Positions 3,601 to 6,575 of a DNA stretch of 6,575 nt are shown in pieces. The stretch covers positions 1 through 6,575 of the forward strand of contig JBBADV010000040.1 of the NCBI GenBank assembly GCA_041656295.1, given 5' to 3'. The DNA is from Kiritimatiellales bacterium. Lineage in GTDB: Bacteria > Verrucomicrobiota > Kiritimatiellia > Kiritimatiellales > Tichowtungiaceae. A program made the position numbers and the translations under genes. Positions within the stretch are counted from its first letter, which is position 1. Every line of letters starts with the position of its first letter. The notes under the pieces are model-generated. The model did not search any database. It was not told the origin of the DNA and worked only from the letters and a program-made list of their open reading frames with translations.

Positions 3601-6575
3601 GCACAGCGGTTCGCGTTGCGTCCATCAATGATCGTATGCTGCGCACCGTTGACACTGCGGATGGTAATCGTTTGATTCGCTGTTGAAAACGGAGCATAGG
3701 TACCGTCTGCCACAACAATCTCACAGCCCTCCATAGCCATATCCACCGCCGCCTGAATCGTTTTCTTGGCCGTTGCCCGGCTTCTGCCGTCGCCGCTATC
3801 ATCCGGGCGGGCTGCATCAACATACAGCTCAACCGTCCACTGCGCATAGAGCGTATGATCGGCGGCGCTATCCATCACGGTAGCATCAGTCACCCGCTCA
3901 CCGTCTGCCGGAGCGGTAAACCAGCCTGTAAACGCATAGCCGTCACGCGACGGAACAGCAGGAAAAACATAGGTATTGTTATAGGTCTGCGCCTTAGTCT
4001 GGCTGGCCGGAATACCGCCATTCCCGTCAAACGTCACCGTATACGCACAGAGCGCCCAGTGCGCATATAATGTATGATCATCAAGCGCATCCATCTTCGT
4101 CGCTGCGGTCACTTTAGTGCCGCCGTTTATATCGGTAAACCAGCCCTTAAAGAGATATCCCGTGCGCGCAGGCTCAGCCGGGAAAACATAACGGCTGTCA
4201 TAGGTTTGTGTGACGATCTGACTAACAGGCAGCCCGTCCCCGCCGGCAAATGTCACGGTGTATGTATTCGGCATCCATTGCGCATACAGCTCGTGATCAG
4301 CAGCCATATTCATCACTGTTGCCTCCGTCACCTGTGTCCCGTTAAACGGCGCGGTAAACCAGCCGGCAAACATGCAGCCTGTGCATTCCGGCGCAAACTC
4401 CGGAAGAACATAATTATTGTCGTAGGTTTGCCACACAAACTGACTCCAGGGATACCCGTTATTACCATAAAATGTTACCGTATACGTGTTCGCAGCCCAT
4501 TGCGCATAAAGGGTATGATCAGCAGCCGTACTCATCACCGTTGACTCAGTCACCTGCATGCCGTTTGTTGCGGCAGTAAACCAGCCATTAAAGGTATACC
4601 CTTCGCGTAATGGTTCCTCCGGAAAAATATAGCTGTTGTGATAGGCTTGAGTTACAACCTGACTGACAGGCAATCCATCCCCGCCGGCAAACGTTACGGC
4701 ATACATATTCGCCGACCACTGCGCAGTGATCGTCTTTTCGCCGGTGGTTCCAATCTCAATGCCCGCGGTATCCCAGCCGGCAAATGTATAGCCTGTCACA
4801 TCAGGTAGTGCGGCAAACGTCACGCTGTTTTCAATGGTATATGTCGCCGGATTTGTATGCTCCGCACCCTTCGTATTGGCATAAATAATTGGGTAGGCAA
4901 CCGTCGCCCACTGCGCATAAAGCTCATGATCTGCAGCGATACTTATCTTCGTAGCTGCGGTCACTTTGGTGCCGCCGGCTGCAGCGGTAAACCAGCCCTT
5001 AAAGAGATATCCCGTACGCGCGGGCTCAGCCGGAAGAACATACTTGCTGTCGTAGGTTTGTGTGACGACCTGACTGACAGGCAGCCCGTCTCCGCCGGCA
5101 AACGTTACGATATACGTCTTTGGCGTCCACTGTGCATAAAGCCCATGATCCGCAGCCATACTCATCTTCGTAGCTGCGGTCACTTTGGTGCCGCCGGCTG
5201 CAGCGGTAAACCAGCCTTTAAAGGTATAGCCTGTCCGGACCGGGTTAACATCCGGAAGAATGTAATGGTTGTCGTAGGTTTGGGTTACAGTCTGCTCCGC
5301 CGGATTTCCGCCATTCCCGTCAAACGTCACCGTGTATCTATTCGGCGTCCATTGCGCATAAAGGGTATGGTCGGCAGCTATACTCATTATCGCATCCGCG
5401 GTCACTTCGGTTCCGCCGGCTGCAGCGGTAAACCAGCCATTAAAGGTATAGCCTATCCGCGCCGGCTCGCCGGGGAAAATATAATTGCTGTCATAGGTTT
5501 GTATTACAGTCTGGTTTGCCGGATTTCCGCCAGCGGCATCAAAGACGACCGTATATCTGTTTGGCGTCCAATAAGCATACAAAGTATGCTCGACATCCAG
5601 CATTACAATGGTATCTGCCGTAATGATCATCCCTTTGCCGTCGCGCTCTGTATACCAGCAGTCAAATGTGTAGCCGGTGCGAACAGGCGCAGGCAGTTCT
5701 CCATATTCAAATCCTGGTGCCGCTCTTTTATTTGCAGGAGACGGCATAACGCCTTGGCCGTCGAATACAATTATATAAAAACAGAGCTCATACGCGCCCA
5801 TATCTACTCTATCGTTATAAATACGCGGACTGCCGATTAGGTCAACGTCACCAATAACATAAGCATTTGCACCTGCATCAATACAGGGCGAATCCGGCCT
5901 TAAGCGGAAGTTCCCGTTTTCTGCGTCCGCAAACAGCGGATCCGCGGCAATATTCCCCTCTCCGGGTGGCAGCGGTGCAGTGCAGGAATAAGAAAACGCA
6001 CTCCCAGTATAGTTGCTGCCATCAGGAGCCGAATTCCCCCAGACAATACAATTATTCAGCGTCCCACTAATCGCCCCGCCGCCAGACCAATGTGACGTAT
6101 TCCCGCTCAATGTACAATTATTCAGCGTGCCCCCATCCGCCCCGCCGCCAGACCAATGTGACGTATTCCCGCTCAGTACGCAATTATTCAACGTCCCGCC
6201 CCACGCACCGCCGCCAAAAGAAGAAGCTGTGTTCCCGCTCAACATACAATTATTCAGTGTCCCGTAGGCCGACCCGCCGCCATGAGCAGAAGCTGTATTC
6301 CCGCTTAACGTACAATTATTCAGCGTCCCGTAATACGCCCCGCCGCCAGCATCGGAATACCCGTTCTGCAACGTGAACCCATCCAAAACGGTATCAAGAT
6401 GATCACCCGCTGACCCTAGCGTTGCGCAGCGGTTTGAATTTCCGCCATCAATGATTGTATATTTTGTACCGTTCACGCTGCGGATGGTGATCGCTTTATT
6501 GTCGGTTGAAATCGGTGCATAGGTGCCGTTTGTAACAATAATTTCATCGCCGGCACCGGCGGCATTAATTGCCGC
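630..6575 (-). CDS. Giant modular beta-helix / InlB-repeat surface protein, 5' end outside window
   Basis: An uninterrupted frame of 1981 visible codons ends at TAA 630-632. The frame stays open to the right edge, so the true start and any signal peptide are out of view; the GTG at 6474-6476 is only the Val of RSVNGTKYTIIDG and is not a start. Domains by visible residue: beta-helix 1 (1-263), nine InlB B-type repeats (266-913), beta-helix 2 (917-1181), three two-part beta-rich modules (1184-1856), and a PVC-style C-terminal module (about 1871-1981, VPYSWLEE to FFRVHVELPE). No transmembrane stretch, LPXTG-type sorting motif or PEP-CTERM-like tail is present. In known families, beta-helix plus InlB repeats occur in secreted or surface adhesins, so an extracellular role in adhesion or matrix contact is the best inference. 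No catalytic motif was recognised. Extensive near-identical internal DNA repeats point to ongoing repeat recombination; assembly collapse or expansion in this gene is possible. Confidence 0.95.
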   Translation of the reverse strand, partial: AAINAAGAGDEIIVTNGTYAPISTDNKAITIRSVNGTKYTIIDGGNSNRCATLGSAGDHLDTVLDGFTLQNGYSDAGGGAYYGTLNNCTLSGNTASAHGGGSAYGTLNNCMLSGNTASSFGGGAWGGTLNNCVLSGNTSHWSGGGADGGTLNNCTLSGNTSHWSGGGAISGTLNNCIVWGNSAPDGSNYTGSAFSYSCTAPLPPGEGNIAADPLFADAENGNFRLRPDSPCIDAGANAYVIGDVDLIGSPRIYNDRVDMGAYELCFYIIVFDGQGVMPSPANKRAAPGFEYGELPAPVRTGYTFDCWYTERDGKGMIITADTIVMLDVEHTLYAYWTPNRYTVVFDAAGGNPANQTVIQTYDSNYIFPGEPARIGYTFNGWFTAAAGGTEVTADAIMSIAADHTLYAQWTPNRYTVTFDGNGGNPAEQTVTQTYDNHYILPDVNPVRTGYTFKGWFTAAAGGTKVTAATKMSMAADHGLYAQWTPKTYIVTFAGGDGLPVSQVVTQTYDSKYVLPAEPARTGYLFKGWFTAAAGGTKVTAATKISIAADHELYAQWATVAYPIIYANTKGAEHTNPATYTIENSVTFAALPDVTGYTFAGWDTAGIEIGTTGEKTITAQWSANMYAVTFAGGDGLPVSQVVTQAYHNSYIFPEEPLREGYTFNGWFTAATNGMQVTESTVMSTAADHTLYAQWAANTYTVTFYGNNGYPWSQFVWQTYDNNYVLPEFAPECTGCMFAGWFTAPFNGTQVTEATVMNMAADHELYAQWMPNTYTVTFAGGDGLPVSQIVTQTYDSRYVFPAEPARTGYLFKGWFTDINGGTKVTAATKMDALDDHTLYAHWALCAYTVTFDGNGGIPASQTKAQTYNNTYVFPAVPSRDGYAFTGWFTAPADGERVTDATVMDSAADHTLYAQWTVELYVDAARPDDSGDGRSRATAKKTIQAAVDMAMEGCEIVVADGTYAPFSTANQTITIRSVNGAQHTIIDGRNANRCATLGSTEGHTNTVLSGFTLRNGRADNGAGAMYGTLHNCILSRNRSIEFGGGAYYSRLYNCLLSGNSAGYDGGGVYECHLTGCTLFGNTADWGGGTIYSTLDHCIVWGNSANIGSNYNDSSFAYSCTAPLPSGIGNIDADPLFVNAGGGNLYLQADSPCINAGHNEFAMGDVDLAGNPRIQGGTVDIGAYEFESYIPEQLAEKMLTIYTGNGNVEYHLFRPDGIYARLEKDPAEAITLGGVGVYSSTAVDTTNLLITTEETGSWVSGGALSSTIEVYSLQFETRTNGVVINANGWETNTFVLADMTSTAPDRLTGKKIVFQGEDKTLEMIFSTGGKYSFIEVENNGEFEYGIGEYEYIWNSLTSSCAALETDDGRFSPDEFLVTMFTDEIGVLAEANILSPYAGRGLFVLSDIAAVPNLSPEQISGNMLTIIREEGPPECVVLRSDGRAAAAKLDGDVDEFNFAGTYDYVRIGDQTVLSINVNIGGDYWYNGWFPLARITYQFNFETSDSGTVVCVKDMNSGWGGGEDQIETNRFVLTDAVAAPLTLSGQEMCFDSFDEAVELTFVNDTEYLFYNDRGLSGGGTYQYTAGKGAHANLLAAGSGFSSTRRLDLTMVTETAGIMIQTDPQFNDAVIECNMFTVGAIQPSLVPASFGDKMLAVYEEDDDDTDVYIFRPDGKFISVEDDDPLYGLELESFGEYTAVTVDRKRARLTLTEVDVYNGNLYTNTSIHTFRFATATNGTVISDYMYGYIETNTFVLSAMEAVAPESLAGKSLELLAGEEFVQLSFLSDGTVRVKQTNGVIVTGTYEYSRNAAIMYVADLSVTLAGDRNDYELSMAAADGGVFIEWYGVNPVAPVSANIFFIRDGLLVQPMATLQTPAAVPYSWLEEHGLVVSGSPEHEYEAAAGSDYCGKGAVWRDYVAGTNPTNAASRFTVCFKRIDADDIEIYWEPDLGSARRYIIEGCETLTGAWHPTSATNSPYRFFRVHVELPE
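633..965 (-). other. C-terminal module typical of PVC secreted proteins
   Basis: Visible residues about 1871-1981. VPYSWLEEHG is followed by EYEAAA, then GKGAVWRDYVAGTNPTNAASRF, which resembles the calcium-binding type-3-like D.TNP stretch seen near the ends of Verrucomicrobia, Kiritimatiellota and Lentisphaerota surface proteins. The rest, IEIYWEPDLGSARRYIIEGC and TGAWHPTSATNSPYRFFRVH, resembles the small terminal beta domain that scores results as W..v......s.RFF.V.v. The same plan recurs at the end of unrelated proteins in these phyla, so it may serve export or attachment, but this is inference. No hydrophobic anchor follows. Confidence 0.65.
1008..3026 (-). repeat. Three tandem copies of a two-part beta-rich module (A-B)x3
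   Basis: A parts lie at 2691-3026, 1986-2366 and 1323-1676; B parts at 2367-2690, 1677-1985 and 1008-1322. Part A begins with KMLTIY, NMLTII or KMLAVY, then YHLFRPDG, VVLRSDG or YIFRPDG, and ends ETNTFVLADM, ETNRFVLTDA or ETNTFVLSAM. Part B begins LTGKKIVF, LSGQEMCF or LAGKSLEL, then an L.F or M.F strand with S.GGKY, NDTEY or SDGTV, and G.YEY, GTYQY or GTYEY. Both halves look like lipocalin-style or related antiparallel beta units. I do not recognise a named family. The copies are strongly diverged (roughly 105-125 residues per half), so this is an older duplication than the InlB array. Confidence 0.75.
3033..3827 (-). other. Beta-helix domain 2, paralogue of domain 1, complete
   Basis: Visible residues 917-1181. 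It opens with LYVDAARPDDSGDG and TIQAAVDMAMEGCEIVVADG, continues with TIRSVNGAQHTIIDGRNANR, and ends SPCINAG ... GDVDLAGNPRI ... VDIGAYE. These landmarks match beta-helix 1 in order and spacing, and both domains share YSCTAPLPxGxGNIxADPLF. It starts only three residues after the last AQW of the InlB array, an abrupt module junction without linker. The role is presumed to be the same kind of extracellular binding surface as domain 1; no catalytic residues of pectate lyase type were recognised. Confidence 0.88.
3264..3524 (-). repeat. Four beta-helix turns (about 66 bp each) in domain 2
   Basis: Four turns of 22, 22, 21 and 22 residues start at GAGAMYGTLHNCILS, GGGAYYSRLYNCLLS, GGGVYECHLTGCTLF and GGGTIYSTLDHCIVW. 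The conserved Cys in each turn keeps its place. They are clearly more diverged from each other than the five turns of domain 1, and one turn has lost a residue, so this copy looks older or less homogenised. Confidence 0.85.
3837..5780 (-). repeat. Array of nine InlB B-type (Listeria-Bacteroides/Flg_new) repeats
   Basis: Nine units of 60-71 residues, separated by 3-4-residue linkers such as TPNR, follow the plan YTVTFDGNGG ... YVLP..P.RTGYTF.GWFTA..GGT.VT ... AADHTLYAQW. Unit spans: 0, 5568-5780; 1, 5349-5555; 2, 5127-5336; 3, 4908-5114; 4, 4716-4895; 5, 4497-4706; 6, 4275-4484; 7, 4056-4262; 8, 3837-4043. The usual pitch is 219-222 bp. These are small beta-grasp-like modules that in known proteins act as extracellular spacers or stalks, which suits a position between two beta-helix domains. 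Unit 0 is divergent (YIIVFDGQG, DCWYTERDG, LYAYW) and unit 4 belongs to a shorter subtype. Confidence 0.93.
4716..4895 (-). repeat. Divergent short InlB-like unit inside the array
   Basis: Unit 4 runs from YPIIYANTKGAEHTNPATYT to EKTITAQW, about 60 residues against the usual 69-70. It keeps GYTFAGW and the terminal AQW but lacks GWFTA..GGT.VT and AADHTLYAQW. Its NPATYTIENS...LPDVTGYTFAGWDTAG sequence matches the other common form of the InlB repeat (the NP..YT.E...F.L subtype). The pitch drops from 219-222 bp to 189 bp here. It sits between two related three-unit blocks. Confidence 0.8.
5787..6575 (-). other. Beta-helix domain 1 (choice-of-anchor Q-like), N-terminal edge missing
   Basis: Visible residues 1-263 form a right-handed parallel beta-helix-type domain. 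It opens in the middle of the motif AAINAAGAGDEIIVTNGTYA, which aligns with AAVDMAMEGCEIVVADGTYA in beta-helix 2, so only about 25 residues of this domain are missing. IIDGGNSNRCATLGS leads into a tract of five 22-residue turns. The domain closes with NIAADPLFAD, SPCIDAGA and DVDLIGSPRIYNDRVDMGAYE-like sequence, the usual end of this domain class. The Asn and Cys of LNNC recur at the same place in each turn, which would stack them as ladders. Such domains bind glycans or other surface ligands in known families; the ligand here is unknown. Confidence 0.85.
6018..6347 (-). repeat. Five exact 66-bp tandem repeats in beta-helix 1
   Basis: Five 22-residue units begin with GGG at 66-bp spacing and follow the pattern GGGA..GTLNNC.LSGNT. 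The length is exactly 330 bp with no phase slip. Neighbouring copies are very close in DNA: 6072-6109 and 6138-6175 are identical over 38 bases, one period apart. Each unit is one predicted turn of the helix. The last unit diverges to GTLNNCIVWGNSAPDG as it leaves the tract. Such arrays readily gain or lose whole turns without a frameshift. Confidence 0.9.

Noticed and set aside
3837..5780. CRISPR-like array because of the regular spacing
   Set aside because: Repeats of about 220 bp lie in an open reading frame with conserved protein pattern; there are no short identical repeats with unique spacers.
4857..5840. 327-codon plus-strand frame
   Set aside because: It lies wholly opposite the InlB array, its sequence repeats with the same ~220-bp period as an echo of the coding strand, and it resembles no known protein.
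6013..6376. Plus-strand frames rich in PPSAPPPDQCDVFPL-like repeats
   Set aside because: These are antisense images of the 66-bp beta-helix turns; the low-complexity Pro/Ala content comes from the GGG codons on the other strand.
6474..6476. GTG as the start codon of the giant protein
   Set aside because: The frame is open to the window edge, and the 33 codons upstream continue the beta-helix 1 motif (EIIVTNGTYA, ITIRS) seen complete in domain 2. The GTG is the Val of SVNG.

Overview
The window holds one very long minus-strand gene, open at its 5' end, that fills about 90% of the sequence (630-6575). Downstream of it in the reading direction lie a 384-bp non-coding stretch (246-629) and the first 81 codons of an IS1595-family transposase, also on the minus strand and cut by the left edge. 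I see no tRNA, rRNA, CRISPR array, metabolic operon or defence genes.

The organism looks like a member of the PVC group, most probably Kiritimatiellota or Lentisphaerota. This is a judgement from protein style. The motif pair YVDAARPDDSGDG ... TIQAAVD opens a parallel beta-helix domain that closes with DxDL.G.PRI...VD.GAYE. The C-terminal module carries VPYSWLEE, VWRDYVAGTNPTNAASRF and RFFRVHVELP. Both are recurrent in the large secreted proteins of these phyla. No marker gene is present to confirm it.

In coding order (right to left), the big protein reads: a first right-handed beta-helix/adhesin domain (its first ~25 residues probably lie outside the window); nine InlB B-type (Listeria-Bacteroides/Flg_new) repeats; a second beta-helix domain paralogous to the first; three tandem copies of a two-part, lipocalin-like module I do not recognise as a named family; and a C-terminal module typical of PVC secreted proteins. 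No membrane segment is visible. The likely role is a large modular surface or secreted protein used in adhesion or matrix contact, but substrate and partner cannot be read from the sequence.

The most notable structure is higher-order repetition. In the InlB tract a three-unit block (units 1-2-3) is echoed by units 5-6-7 at a period of 849-852 bp, and the shorter, divergent unit 4 sits between the blocks. A 60-base stretch is shared by units 2 and 3 with one mismatch. Beta-helix 1 has five exact 66-bp periods, two of which share 38 identical bases. This points to recent unequal recombination or gene conversion. Downstream, a perfect 10-bp GC-rich hairpin lies 28 bp after the stop codon, and a long compound palindrome sits directly against the transposase start codon. 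I did not find a convincing new multi-gene system.
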